A program made the translations under genes and the position numbers. 64,000 nucleotides of DNA from Luteimicrobium sp049844995 (lineage in GTDB: Bacteria > Actinomycetota > Actinomycetes > Actinomycetales > Cellulomonadaceae). Below, piece by piece: positions 25,280 to 33,730 of this stretch. How positions within the stretch are numbered: the first letter of the stretch is position 1; each line of letters opens with the position of its first letter. The DNA lies in contig NZ_JBNCMC010000006.1 of the NCBI RefSeq assembly GCF_049844995.1, positions 1-64,000 on the forward strand. The letters run 5' to 3'. The notes below the pieces were generated by a model. It was not told the origin of the DNA and ran no database searches. It worked only from the letters and a program-made list of their open reading frames with translations.

Positions 25280-25588
25280 TCAGTCCTCGTCCGCGAGGAG
25301 GCGCTCCACGCGCTGGATCTTGCCGTCGAGCTCGCCCGCGTGACCGGGGCGGATGTCGGCCTTGAGGACGAGCGACACGCGCGGTGCGCCCGCGCCGGCG
25401 GCCTCCGTGGCGCGCCGGACGACGTCCATGACCTCGTCCCACTCCCCCTCGATCTCGGTGAACATCGAGGTGGTGCGGTTCGGCAGCCCCGACTCGCGGA
25501 CGACGCGGACGGCGGCCGCGACCGCCTCGGACACGGAGCCGTCCTCGCCCGCGGTGCCGGTGGGTGAGACGGAGAACGCGACGATCAT
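25280..25588 (-). CDS. MTH1187/YqgV-family thiamine-binding protein
   Basis: 102 residues, the usual length of the MTH1187 (DUF77) family. It opens MIVAFSVSPTGTAGEDGSVS and continues with the family pattern TTSMFTEIEGEWDEVMDVV and RVSLVLKADIRPG. Known members are small tetrameric ferredoxin-like-fold proteins, some shown to bind thiamine. Stands alone: an aldo/keto reductase gene ends 39 bp upstream, and a strong hairpin follows. No thiamine (TPP) riboswitch is visible. Confidence 0.85.
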   Translation of the reverse strand: MIVAFSVSPTGTAGEDGSVSEAVAAAVRVVRESGLPNRTTSMFTEIEGEWDEVMDVVRRATEAAGAGAPRVSLVLKADIRPGHAGELDGKIQRVERLLADED

Positions 25589-25627
25589 GCGGCCATCGTG
25601 CCACGCCGCCCGCCCGGTCGTGCCGGG

Positions 25628-26611
25628 CTAGACGGCGTCGAGGCGGCCCCGCACGTCCTCGTCGAGCACGAGCTCCGCGGCGCCGAGGGCCTCGTCGAGC
25701 TGCGCGACGCTGCTCGCCCCGACGATCGGGAGCGCGGGCGCCGGGCCGCCGAGCAGCCAAGCCAGCGCGACCTGGTTCGGCGTCGCACCCAGGTCGCGGG
25801 CGACGTCGTGGAGCGTCGCGAGCCGGGCGCGCGACGTCGGGTGGTCGTAGCCCTCCCACAGCGGCTTGTCGTCCCGCACGAACGCGCCCTGCAGGAGCGG
25901 CGAGTACGCGACCACGGCGAGCCCCGCGCCGTCGTCGTCCGCGACCGAGCGGGCGTAGTCGTAGAGCTCGGGCGAGGCCCAGTTGTGCCGCTCGACGTCC
26001 GGCACCGGGTAGAGGTAGCTCGACTGCTGCTGGACCAGCGCGTACGGCGGGACGCCCTGGCGCCGCGCCTCGGCCCGCGCCTCGACGACGCGCCACAGCG
26101 CGACGTTCGAGATGCCGGTGAGCCCGACGACGCCGTCGGCCTGCAGCTTGCAGAACGCGCCGACGGTCTCGGCGAGCGGCGTCTCGAGGTCGTCGACGTG
26201 CCCGTACAGCACGTCGAGGTGCTCGACGCCGAGGGTCCGCAGGCTCTCGTGCGCGGACGCCTGGATCGTGCCGGCCGCCAGGCCCTCGTAGTTGGTGGGC
26301 GGGGTCGGCGAGAGCGGCAGGCGCGGGTCCTTCTTCGCCGCCCCGACCTTGGTGGCCAGGCGCAGCTCGTCGCGCAGGCCACGGCTCGCGAGCCAGCGGC
26401 CGAGCAGCTGCTCGCTGAGCCGGCCGTTCGAGTCGCCCCACTGGCCGTAGTTGTTGGCGGTGTCGAGGAAGGTCCCGCCCGCCTCGACGTAGCGGTCGAG
26501 GATCGCGAACGAGGTCTCCTCGTCGGTCGTGACGCCGAGGTTCATCGTGCCGAGCACGAGGGCCGAGACGTCGAAGGTGGTGGTGCCGTCGGTGAGGGTG
26601 CGGTAGCGCAT
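25628..26611 (-). CDS. Aldo/keto reductase
   Basis: 327-residue NADPH-dependent TIM-barrel oxidoreductase. The catalytic tetrad is visible as D50, Y55 (FLDTANNYG), K88 (LATKVG) and H138 (DVLYGHVDD). The C-terminal cofactor region contains PIVGASSVAQLDEALGA. Divergent, with a 46-bp gap, from a MocR/PdxR-type regulator. In enterobacteria such regulators sit near the AKR pyridoxal reductase PdxI, so a vitamin B6 role is a reasonable but unproven guess. General sugar or aldehyde reduction is the alternative. Confidence 0.88.
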   Translation of the reverse strand: MRYRTLTDGTTTFDVSALVLGTMNLGVTTDEETSFAILDRYVEAGGTFLDTANNYGQWGDSNGRLSEQLLGRWLASRGLRDELRLATKVGAAKKDPRLPLSPTPPTNYEGLAAGTIQASAHESLRTLGVEHLDVLYGHVDDLETPLAETVGAFCKLQADGVVGLTGISNVALWRVVEARAEARRQGVPPYALVQQQSSYLYPVPDVERHNWASPELYDYARSVADDDGAGLAVVAYSPLLQGAFVRDDKPLWEGYDHPTSRARLATLHDVARDLGATPNQVALAWLLGGPAPALPIVGASSVAQLDEALGAAELVLDEDVRGRLDAV

Positions 26612-26657
26612 GCCCCCACGCTAGGGCCAGATCGGTCCGGGTGTACGGTCCATTCCG

Positions 26658-28172
26658 ATGGCTCCCGACCAGACCGATTCTCCGCCCCGTGCTCCGCGCC
26701 CGACGACGTCGCTCGCCTGGGAGACCCTGCTCGACCTCTCCCCCGCTCGCCCGGGCGCCGGTGGTGCACGGGACCCGCTCCACCGGCGGCTGGCCGAGGC
26801 GCTGCGCGACGCGGTCCGGGAGAGTCGGGTCCCGCCGGGCGCCGCGCTGCCGCCCAGCCGGGAGCTCGCGGCGACGCTCGGCGTGTCCCGGTGGGCCGTG
26901 ACCGAGGCGTACGGCGAGCTCGTCGCGGAGGGTGTGCTCGAGGCACGGACCGGATCGGGGACACGCGTCGCCGGGGCCCGGGCGCCGGCCGAGCGCGCGG
27001 CGCCCTCGGGTCCCGCGGCGTGGTCGCCGCCCCCGCGCCGCCGGTTCGACCTCGCCGCCGGCGTGCCCGACCTCCGGCAGGTGCCCCGGGCCGCCTGGGC
27101 GCGGGCGGTCCGCGAGTCCCTCGCGGACGCCCCCGACGTCGCCCTCGGCGCAGCGGACCCGTCGGGCCTCGCGGACCTGCGCGAGCTGCTCGCCGGCCAT
27201 CTCGCGCGGGCACGACTCGCCCGGGCCGACGCCGGCGACCTCGTCGTCACGCACGGCGCGGCGGACGGGCTCGCGAGGCTCGCCCACGCGCTGCGCGGCG
27301 CCGGGCACGTGGCGGTCGCCGTCGAGGACCCGGGCTGGGTCCGGCTGCACGGCGTCCTGCGGGCGGCAGGCCTCGAGCCGGTGCCGGTGCCCGTCGACGA
27401 CGGCGGCCTGGACGTCGACCTGCTGGCCTCGCTCCGGGTGGGCGGGGCGCCGGTCCGGGCCGTGCTCCTCACCCCCGCGCACCAGTTCCCGACCGGCGTG
27501 GCGCTCTCCCCCGCCCGGCGCGAGCACGTCGTCGCGTGGGCCAGGGACGCCGACGGCCTCGTGGTCGAGGACGACTACGACGCCGAGTTCCGCTACGACC
27601 GGCGCGCGTTCGCGGCGCTGCAGGGTCTGGCGCCCGACCGCGTCGCGCTCCTCGGTTCGCTGAGCAAGACGGTGTCGCCCGCGCTCGGCCTCGGCTGGCT
27701 CGTCGTGCCGCCCGCCTGGCGCGAGCGGCTCTCGCCGGACCCGTCCGCGCCGTCGACGGTCGACCAGCTCGCGTTCGCGCGGCTGCTCGCGTCGGGCGCC
27801 TACGACCGCCACCTGCGCGCCGCCCGCCAGCGGTACCGGCGCCGCCGCGCCGCGCTCCTCGGCGCGCTCGACGCCCACCTGCCCGGGCTGCCGGTCTCCG
27901 GCCTCGCGGCCGGCATGCACGTCCTGCTCGGGCTGCCTGCCGGGACGAGCGCCGACGACGTCGCAGCGGCCGCCGCCCGGCGCGAGGTCACGGTCGCTCC
28001 GGTCGGCCGCTACCGCGCGGCCGGCCGGCCGTCGTCGGGCACGACGCCGGGGCCGGGGCCGGGCCCGGACGCGCTGGTCGTCGGCTACGGCAACCTGGCC
28101 GACGCGCGGGTCGACGAGGCGGTCGCCCGCCTCGCCGCGGCCGTCGCGGCGGCCGCGACCGAGGCGCCCTGA
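26658..28172 (+). CDS. MocR/PdxR-type regulator (GntR HTH fused to aminotransferase fold)
   Basis: 504 residues. GntR-type winged helix near residues 40-105 (PPSRELAATLGVSRWAVTEA, then EGVLEARTGSGTRVAG) joined to a type I aminotransferase domain with VVEDDYDAEFRYDR and the PLP lysine K337 in SLSKTVSPALGLGW. Such proteins sense PLP (PdxR), GABA or taurine rather than catalyse transamination. The 26612-26657 gap contains direct repeats of GGTCC 13 bp apart, of the type bound by MocR proteins. It likely controls the divergent aldo/keto reductase and possibly itself. It ends three bases before the convergent dehydrogenase. Confidence 0.88.
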   Translation: MAPDQTDSPPRAPRPTTSLAWETLLDLSPARPGAGGARDPLHRRLAEALRDAVRESRVPPGAALPPSRELAATLGVSRWAVTEAYGELVAEGVLEARTGSGTRVAGARAPAERAAPSGPAAWSPPPRRRFDLAAGVPDLRQVPRAAWARAVRESLADAPDVALGAADPSGLADLRELLAGHLARARLARADAGDLVVTHGAADGLARLAHALRGAGHVAVAVEDPGWVRLHGVLRAAGLEPVPVPVDDGGLDVDLLASLRVGGAPVRAVLLTPAHQFPTGVALSPARREHVVAWARDADGLVVEDDYDAEFRYDRRAFAALQGLAPDRVALLGSLSKTVSPALGLGWLVVPPAWRERLSPDPSAPSTVDQLAFARLLASGAYDRHLRAARQRYRRRRAALLGALDAHLPGLPVSGLAAGMHVLLGLPAGTSADDVAAAAARREVTVAPVGRYRAAGRPSSGTTPGPGPGPDALVVGYGNLADARVDEAVARLAAAVAAAATEAP

Positions 28173-28174
28173 GC

Positions 28175-31100
28175 TCAGAGCCGGTCGGCGAGCAGCTGCG
28201 CGAGCGCCTTGCCCTGCACGTCGGCGAGGTCGGACGCCTGCGTGCGGCACGAGAACCCGTCGGCGAGGTAGACCCGTTCGCCGTCGTCGGACCCGCGGGA
28301 CGGCAGGTCGCGCAGCGCGGGCAGCAGCGCGTTCTCGGCCACGGCGACCGACGTCTCGTAGTGGCCCTTCTCCATGCCCCAGTTGCCGGCGAGCCCGCAG
28401 CAGCCCGCGAGTACCTGGATGTCGGCGCCGCCGTCGCGCAGGAGGCGCTCGTCGGCCTGGAAGCCCATGACCGAGTGCTGGTGGCAGTGCGGCTGCACGA
28501 CGGCGGTCACGTCGGACAGGTCGGGGAGCTTCCACCCCGAGGCGGCGTCCGGCGCCGTGGCGGGGTCGGTCAGCAGCTCGGCGAGCGTCCGCGTCGCGGC
28601 GGCGACCGCCTGGGCGCGCGGGTCGTCGGGGAAGAGGTCGAGCAGGTCGGACCGGAGCACCGCGGTGCACGACGGCTCGAGCCCGACGATCGGCAGCCCG
28701 TTGACCGCGAAGGGCCCGAGCACCTGCAGCAGGTTCTCGAGCCGCTTGCGGGCGCCGTCGAGCTGGCCCGTGGTGATCCACGTCAGCCCGCAGCAGGCGT
28801 CCTGCCCGGGGACCACGACGTCATAACCCGCCGCGTCGAGGACCTTCAGCGCCGCGCGCGGCACGTCGGGCGCGAGCCCGTCGCTGAACGAGTCGGCCCA
28901 CAGCACGACGCGCGGGCGCTCGGGTGCGTCGGTGCGCGCGCCCCCCGACCGCGCGTCGGGCACCCGGCGCTCGGACGCGACCTCGACGGGGACGCCGTCG
29001 GACGCGCCTCCGCGCCGGTACCAGGTGCGGAACGGGACCTCGGCGAACGCCATCATCTTGCGGCGGGGGTCCATCCCGCCGGACCACAGGACCGCCTTGG
29101 CGATCGCCCGGTTCGACAGCACCTTGTTGACGAACCGCGGCGCCATGTTGACGACGCGGAGCCAGCGCGGCAGCCAGCCGAGCACGTAGTGGGTGATCGG
29201 GCGGACGCGGTTCTTGTACGCGCGGTGCAGCACCTCGGACTTGTACTGCGCCATGTCGACGCCGGCCGGGCAGTCGGACGAGCACGCCTTGCACGACAGG
29301 CACAGGTCGAGGGCATCGTGCACCTCGGGCGCGCGCCAGCCGCCGGTCACGAGCGAGCCGTTGACCATCTCCTGGAGCACGCGGGCACGGCCGCGCGTGA
29401 CGTCCTTCTCGTCCTTCGTCGCGAGGTACGACGGGCACATGAACCCGCCCGACGCCGACGTGTCGGCCCGGCACTTCCCGACGCCGACGCAGCGGTGCAC
29501 GGCCTGCGTGAAGTCGCCGTGGTCGTGGGAGAAGGCGAACCCGATGGGCTCGCGGTACGCCTTCGGCTTGGCGAGGACCGGCGCGGCCTGGGGGCGGCGG
29601 AGGTCGACGTCGAGCGGGTTCGGCCGCACGAGCACGCCCGGGTTCAGCAGGTCGCGCGGGTCGAAGAGCTCCTTGACGCCCTCGAACGCGGCGATCGCGC
29701 CCGGCGAGTACATGACGGGAAGCAGCTCGGAGCGGGCGCGCCCGTCGCCGTGCTCGCCCGACAGCGAGCCGCCGTACTTGGCGACGAGCATCGCGGCGTC
29801 GGTCATGAACGTGCGCAGCACCGAGCCCGACGTCTCGAGCGGGATGTCGAGGCGCAGGTGGACGCAGCCGTCGCCGAAGTGGCCGTAGGGCAGGCCGTCG
29901 ACGCCGTACTGCGCCATGAGCGCCTCGAGGTCGCGCAGGTACGCCCCGAGCTGCGCGGGCGGGACGGCCGAGTCCTCCCAGCCGGGCCACGCCTGCTCGC
30001 CCGACGGCGTCCGCCCGGCGAGGCCCGCGCCGTCGGCGCGGATCTGCCACATCGCGCTCGCCTCGGGCCCGGCGGGAAGGATGCGGGTCGCCGTCGTGCC
30101 GGAGGCCGCGACGATCTCGCGCGCCCGCGCGGCCGCGAGCTCCGCCGTCTCGCCGCCGACCTCGACCATGAGCCAGCCGCCGCCCGGGGGCAGGGCCGGG
30201 ACGGTGTCGGCGCCCTTGGCCCGCCGGACGACGTCGACGAGCCGCGCGTCGAGGCCCTCGATCGCGAGCGGGTGGTGCTCGAGGAGCGCGGGGACGGCGT
30301 CGGCGGCCTCGGCCATGTCCGGGTAGCCGAGCACGACGAGCGTGGGCGCGCCCGCGACGGGCACGAGGTTCACGGTCGCGCCGAGCAGCGTCACGAGCGT
30401 GCCCTCGGTCCCGACGAGCATCTTCGCGAGGTCCGAGCCGCGCTCCGGGAGCAGGTGCTCGAGCGAGTAGCCCGAGACCTGGCGCCCGAACCGGCCGAGC
30501 TCCGTGCGGATCAGCGCCATGTTCGACCGGACGAGCTCCGTGAGGCCGGGAACGGCGGCGAACGACGCATCGCCCGACCCGGCGGTGAACCGGTGCCCGC
30601 GCCCGTCGACGACGTCGAGCTCGACGACGTTGTCCGCCGTCCGGCCGTAGGCGACGGCGTGCGGGCCGCACGCGTTGTTGCCGATCATGCCGCCGAGGGT
30701 CGCGCGGTTCTGCGTCGACGGGTCGGGCCCGAAGCGCAGCCCGTGCGGCGCCGCGGCCTTCTGCAGGCTCGACATGACGACGCCGGGCTCGACGCGTGCC
30801 GTCCGGGCCTCGGGGTCGACCTCGAGGATCGCGTTGACGTGCCGGCTGAAGTCGATCACGACCCCCGGTCCGACGGAGTTGCCCGCGCAGCTCGTGCCCG
30901 CGCCCCGCGACGTCACGGGCACGGCGTGCTCGCGCGCGACCTCGAGGACCGCCTGGGCCTCGTCGACGGAGCGCGGGAACACGACGACGTCGGGCACGAC
31001 CCGGTAGTTGGACGCGTCCGTCGAGTACTCGGCGCGGCGCAGCGACGAGGTGTCGACCACGAGGTCGCCCGGGCCGTGCAGGTGCTTGGCCTCGCGCGGC

Positions 31101-31222
31101 ACGCCGAGCGCGCGGCGCAGCGCGGTCGCCAGCTCGTCCCGGGCACGGTCGGAGGACAGGGACCGCGTGGCGCTCGAGCTCGGGTCGGTCGGGGACGGGC
31201 GCTGGGGCAGGTCGACGGTCAC
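28175..31222 (-). CDS. FAD-binding and Fe-S-binding dehydrogenase (D-lactate dehydrogenase DLD/GlcD-GlpC type)
   Basis: 1015 residues. The N-terminal half is a VAO/PCMH flavoprotein: SRGAGTSCAGNSVGPG and GGMIGNNACG for FAD, and YGHFGDGCVHLRLD plus SGEHGDGRARSELL in the substrate domain. The C-terminal half is ferredoxin-like with two cluster motifs (CVGVGKC with a later MCPSY, and CLSCKACSSDCP), then CCG-type domains (DACCGLTW, PHCHQHSVMG, GCCGLAGNWG). It oxidises a 2-hydroxy acid, most likely D-lactate, passing electrons to quinone or a carrier. It is a single-chain equivalent of GlcDEF/LldEFG-type enzymes. Monocistronic by spacing. Confidence 0.9.
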   Translation of the reverse strand: MTVDLPQRPSPTDPSSSATRSLSSDRARDELATALRRALGVPREAKHLHGPGDLVVDTSSLRRAEYSTDASNYRVVPDVVVFPRSVDEAQAVLEVAREHAVPVTSRGAGTSCAGNSVGPGVVIDFSRHVNAILEVDPEARTARVEPGVVMSSLQKAAAPHGLRFGPDPSTQNRATLGGMIGNNACGPHAVAYGRTADNVVELDVVDGRGHRFTAGSGDASFAAVPGLTELVRSNMALIRTELGRFGRQVSGYSLEHLLPERGSDLAKMLVGTEGTLVTLLGATVNLVPVAGAPTLVVLGYPDMAEAADAVPALLEHHPLAIEGLDARLVDVVRRAKGADTVPALPPGGGWLMVEVGGETAELAAARAREIVAASGTTATRILPAGPEASAMWQIRADGAGLAGRTPSGEQAWPGWEDSAVPPAQLGAYLRDLEALMAQYGVDGLPYGHFGDGCVHLRLDIPLETSGSVLRTFMTDAAMLVAKYGGSLSGEHGDGRARSELLPVMYSPGAIAAFEGVKELFDPRDLLNPGVLVRPNPLDVDLRRPQAAPVLAKPKAYREPIGFAFSHDHGDFTQAVHRCVGVGKCRADTSASGGFMCPSYLATKDEKDVTRGRARVLQEMVNGSLVTGGWRAPEVHDALDLCLSCKACSSDCPAGVDMAQYKSEVLHRAYKNRVRPITHYVLGWLPRWLRVVNMAPRFVNKVLSNRAIAKAVLWSGGMDPRRKMMAFAEVPFRTWYRRGGASDGVPVEVASERRVPDARSGGARTDAPERPRVVLWADSFSDGLAPDVPRAALKVLDAAGYDVVVPGQDACCGLTWITTGQLDGARKRLENLLQVLGPFAVNGLPIVGLEPSCTAVLRSDLLDLFPDDPRAQAVAAATRTLAELLTDPATAPDAASGWKLPDLSDVTAVVQPHCHQHSVMGFQADERLLRDGGADIQVLAGCCGLAGNWGMEKGHYETSVAVAENALLPALRDLPSRGSDDGERVYLADGFSCRTQASDLADVQGKALAQLLADRL

Positions 31223-31264
31223 GCGTCGATTCTGACACCCGGGCCGGGCCCGGTTCTCGGCCGC

Positions 31265-31852
31265 TCAGGATGCGGCGGTGCGCACCCAGCACGTCATGGT
31301 CTCGACGGCGCCGTCGCGGGCCGTGCTCGTGACCGTGTCGCGGGCCGCGAAGCCCGCGCGGCGGGCGACCGCCTCGCTCGCGTCGTTGCCCTCGAGCGTG
31401 TAGAGCCGGACCTCGGTGTGGCCCGCGCTCAGTGCCCAGTCCGCGAGCGCCCGGGCCGCGCGCGTCGCAAGTCCCTGCCCGCGCCCGCCGGGCAGCAACG
31501 CGTAGAACACCTCGGGCACGCCGTCGGGGATGGTCGTGCCGACCGACCCGACCACGTCGTCGTCGGGCCCGACGACCGCGTACCGGTACGCGATCCCGTC
31601 CCGCGCCCGGCCGAGCGAGCGGTCCACGCGCCGCCGCGCGTCGTCGTCGGACAGGTCGGGCGGGTAGTACGTCCACCGGGGCACGTCGTCGGTGCGGGAG
31701 AGGTCGAGCTCGAGCCGCCAGTCGTCCGTCGTGAGCGCGCGCAGCCGCCCGGGCGGGTCGCCGGGCAGGAGGATCGACGACGGCGGTGCGGTCGCGAAGC
31801 GCGGCGCGCCTCCCGCGGTGGTCGTCCTGGGCTCGGTGGCGTCGTCGGGCAC
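31265..31852 (-). CDS. GNAT-family N-acetyltransferase
   Basis: 195 residues with the RimJ/RimL-type GNAT layout: LRALTTDDWRLELDLSRTDD at the front, VGSVGTTIPDGVPEVFYALL as the central strands, and LPGGRGQGLATRAARALADW containing the acetyl-CoA pyrophosphate loop (RxxGxA form). The C-terminal part VRLYTLEGNDASEAVARRAG is also family-typical. Acceptor unknown (protein N-terminus or small amine). Start GTG at 31852. It lies between the hairpin following the NIPSNAP gene and the dehydrogenase; a GC-rich CCCGGGCCGGGCCCGG stretch follows its stop. Confidence 0.82.
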   Translation of the reverse strand: MPDDATEPRTTTAGGAPRFATAPPSSILLPGDPPGRLRALTTDDWRLELDLSRTDDVPRWTYYPPDLSDDDARRRVDRSLGRARDGIAYRYAVVGPDDDVVGSVGTTIPDGVPEVFYALLPGGRGQGLATRAARALADWALSAGHTEVRLYTLEGNDASEAVARRAGFAARDTVTSTARDGAVETMTCWVRTAAS

Positions 31853-31872
31853 GGGACCAGGGTACGGACGCC

Positions 31873-31904
31873 GGGGCGGGTCCCCGCTCGGGGGGACCCG
31901 CCCC
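31873..31904. terminator. Strong hairpin terminator of the oxidoreductase-NIPSNAP operon
   Basis: GGGGCGGGTCCCC / GGGGACCCGCCCC, 13 bp perfectly paired with a six-base loop, eight bases beyond the stop of the NIPSNAP gene (minus strand) and before the GNAT start. Confidence 0.75.
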
Positions 31905-31911
31905 GCCGCCG

Positions 31912-32253
31912 TCAGCGGAGCCGGGAACCGGGGGTCGGCACGGCCCTCGTCACGACGGCGCGCTCGCGCTGCATGAGCGTCATGACGCGCGGGGCGATCT
32001 CGTCGTTCCAGCGCTGGCCCTCGTAGACGGCCGCGTACTGCGCGACCCGGGACTCCTCGTCGGGGAACCGGCGGATCCAGACGTAGCCGTCGTCGTGCTC
32101 CTCGTCCACGAACGACGCCACCACGTCGACGCCGTGCTCGCGGTTGTACGGGATCACGACCTCGTCCATGTAGTCGGCGAGCTCGTCGCGCCGGCCCGGC
32201 ACGGCCGTGTAGAAGCGGAGCTCGAACAGGCCGGCCGCGGTCGCCGCGCTCAC
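31912..32253 (-). CDS. NIPSNAP-family protein
   Basis: 113 residues. FELRFYTAVPGRRDELADYM and the following FVDEEHDDGYVWIRRFPDEE show the ferredoxin-like alpha+beta barrel of NIPSNAP/dimeric-barrel proteins; members are small dimers, some acting as monooxygenase-like or stress proteins. Start GTG at 32253 overlaps the stop of the upstream quinone-oxidoreductase gene by four bases, so the two are co-translated. Both are probably controlled by the divergent HxlR regulator. The reaction is unknown. Confidence 0.8.
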   Translation of the reverse strand: MSAATAAGLFELRFYTAVPGRRDELADYMDEVVIPYNREHGVDVVASFVDEEHDDGYVWIRRFPDEESRVAQYAAVYEGQRWNDEIAPRVMTLMQRERAVVTRAVPTPGSRLR

Positions 32254-33212
32254 CGGGCGACCTCCAGCACGAGCTTGCCCTGGGTGCGGCCGGTCTCGCC
32301 GAGCAGGTGCGCGGCCGCGACGTCCTCGAGGGCGAACCGCTCCTGCACGACCGCCGCGAGCTCGCCGCCGTCCATGAGGTCCGCCAGACGGGCGAGCGCG
32401 GCGCCGTCGGGCTCGACGAGGAGGCTGGCGGCCCGCACGCCGCGCGCCTCCGCCAGCGCAGCGACCGCCGGCGACACGCCGTGGACCGCCACGTAGGTGC
32501 CGCCGGGGCGCACGAGGCGGACCGACCGCACGTCGGTGTCCTCGAAGCCGCCGACGAGGTCGAGCACGACGTCGACCTCGTCGACCGCGTCCTCGAACCG
32601 CTCGGCCCGGTAGTCGACGACCTGGTCCACGCCGAGCCCCCGGAGGAACTCCGCGCGGGCCGCGCTGGCTGTGCCGATCGTCGTCGCGCCCAGCGCCGCG
32701 GCGATCTGGACGGCCAGGTGCCCGACGCCGCCGGCCGCGGCGTGCACGAGGACGCGCTGCCCCGGCTTCACGTCGGCGGTGTCGACGAGGGCCTGCCACG
32801 CGGTCAGTCCCCCGAGCGGGACGGCGGCGGCCTCGGCGTGGCCGACGGTGACGGGCTTGCGGACGAACTGGCGGGACGGTGCCGTGACGTACTCGGCATA
32901 CGCGCCGCCGGCGCGCGGGAACCACGGCATCCCGAAGACCTCGTCCCCCGGCTTCAGGGTGGTCACGCCGAACCCGACGGCGTCCACGACGCCCGACACG
33001 TCCCAGCCGGGCGTGAAGGGACCGGCCCCGATCACCGCCGCCATCCCGGAGCCCTCCCGGGTCTTCCAGTCCACGGGGTTCACGCCCGCGGCGGTCACCC
33101 GCACCCGCACCTCGGTGGGCAGCGGCTCGGGGACGGGAACCTGCTCGATCGCCAGGACGCTCGTGTCGCCGTGGCCGTGCTGTCGGACGGCGCGCATGGT
33201 CGGCCCGCTCAT
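32250..33212 (-). CDS. NADP-dependent quinone-oxidoreductase-like MDR protein
   Basis: 320 residues: GroES-like domain (VTAAGVNPVDWKTREGSGM, GWDVSGVVDAVG) and Rossmann domain (GQRVLVHAAAGGVGHLAVQI with the AAxGGVG NADPH motif), ending in TQGKLVLEVAR. No zinc ligands, so it is a zeta-crystallin/quinone-oxidoreductase type enzyme. Start ATG 33212 behind GAGGAG; the longer open frame upstream lacks a ribosome site. Divergent to an HxlR regulator with cysteines, an arrangement known for quinone- or electrophile-responsive oxidoreductases such as QorR-QorA. Coupled to the NIPSNAP gene. Confidence 0.88.
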   Translation of the reverse strand: MSGPTMRAVRQHGHGDTSVLAIEQVPVPEPLPTEVRVRVTAAGVNPVDWKTREGSGMAAVIGAGPFTPGWDVSGVVDAVGFGVTTLKPGDEVFGMPWFPRAGGAYAEYVTAPSRQFVRKPVTVGHAEAAAVPLGGLTAWQALVDTADVKPGQRVLVHAAAGGVGHLAVQIAAALGATTIGTASAARAEFLRGLGVDQVVDYRAERFEDAVDEVDVVLDLVGGFEDTDVRSVRLVRPGGTYVAVHGVSPAVAALAEARGVRAASLLVEPDGAALARLADLMDGGELAAVVQERFALEDVAAAHLLGETGRTQGKLVLEVAR

Positions 33213-33271
33213 CGGTACTCCTCGTTCGGGGAGCCCGGCCGGTCCGGGCTCGCGACGAGACCGTACGATTC

Positions 33272-33286
33272 GGGTAGTGGTTACCC
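33272..33286. promoter_or_regulatory. Candidate HxlR operator
   Basis: GGGTA-GTGGT-TACCC inverted repeat in the 114-bp divergent gap between the quinone-oxidoreductase and HxlR genes. It is the only clear symmetry there, and HxlR proteins bind short imperfect palindromes as dimers. Confidence 0.55.
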
Positions 33287-33326
33287 GCAAGGGCACTCAC
33301 TTCCCAGAAGGAACCAAGGAGCCTCG

Positions 33327-33695
33327 ATGCACGCCTGCCCGACCGGCGCCCACAGCACCCACAACGTCTACGAGGCGCACTGCCCCTGCCGGGCCCTGCT
33401 CGAGCTGATCGCCAACAAGTGGACGGCGCTGGCCATCGGCGCCCTCGAGGACGGCGCCCTGCGGTTCGGCGAGCTGCGGGCGCGGCTGACCGGCGTCAGC
33501 CCCAAGGTGCTCACCCAGACGATGCGGCGGCTCGAGGGCTCCGGGATGGTCACCCGCACCGTGTTCGCGTCCGTGCCCGCCCGCGTGGACTACGAGCTGA
33601 CCGCCGTCGGGCGCAGCGTCGCCGCGCCCCTGCGGGACCTGCGCGAGTGGGCGGAGCAGCACCTCGACGACGTCGCCGCCGGCCAGCTCGTCTGA
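33327..33695 (+). CDS. HxlR-family transcriptional regulator
   Basis: 122 residues, the normal HxlR size. Winged helix recognised from LLELIANKWTALAIGALEDG, RFGELRARLTGVSPKVLTQT and MVTRTVFASVPARVDYELTA. N-terminal cysteines (HACP near residue 4 and HCPCRALLE) match redox-sensing HxlR members (YodB/HypR/QorR), suggesting a thiol switch responding to quinones or aldehydes. ATG 33327 follows AAGGAG. It is divergent to a quinone-oxidoreductase/NIPSNAP operon, its probable target. It ends inside a bidirectional hairpin. Confidence 0.88.
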   Translation: MHACPTGAHSTHNVYEAHCPCRALLELIANKWTALAIGALEDGALRFGELRARLTGVSPKVLTQTMRRLEGSGMVTRTVFASVPARVDYELTAVGRSVAAPLRDLREWAEQHLDDVAAGQLV

Positions 33696-33730
33696 CCTCC
33701 GCGACGTAGCGCTCGTGCCGGCGAGGTCAG
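33692..33730. terminator. Bidirectional terminator containing both stop codons
   Basis: CTGACCTC (33692-33699) / GAGGTCAG (33723-33730). The arms include the TGA of HxlR and the TGA of the convergent YhgE gene. The loop contains ACGTAGCGC-N9-CGAGGTC, shared with the hairpin at 7386-7446. Confidence 0.65.

Noticed and set aside
25598..32026. A + strand open frame of about 2142 codons opposite several genes
   Set aside because: It runs antisense to aldo/keto reductase, dehydrogenase and GNAT genes; composition is that of a shadow, with no start signal or family motif.
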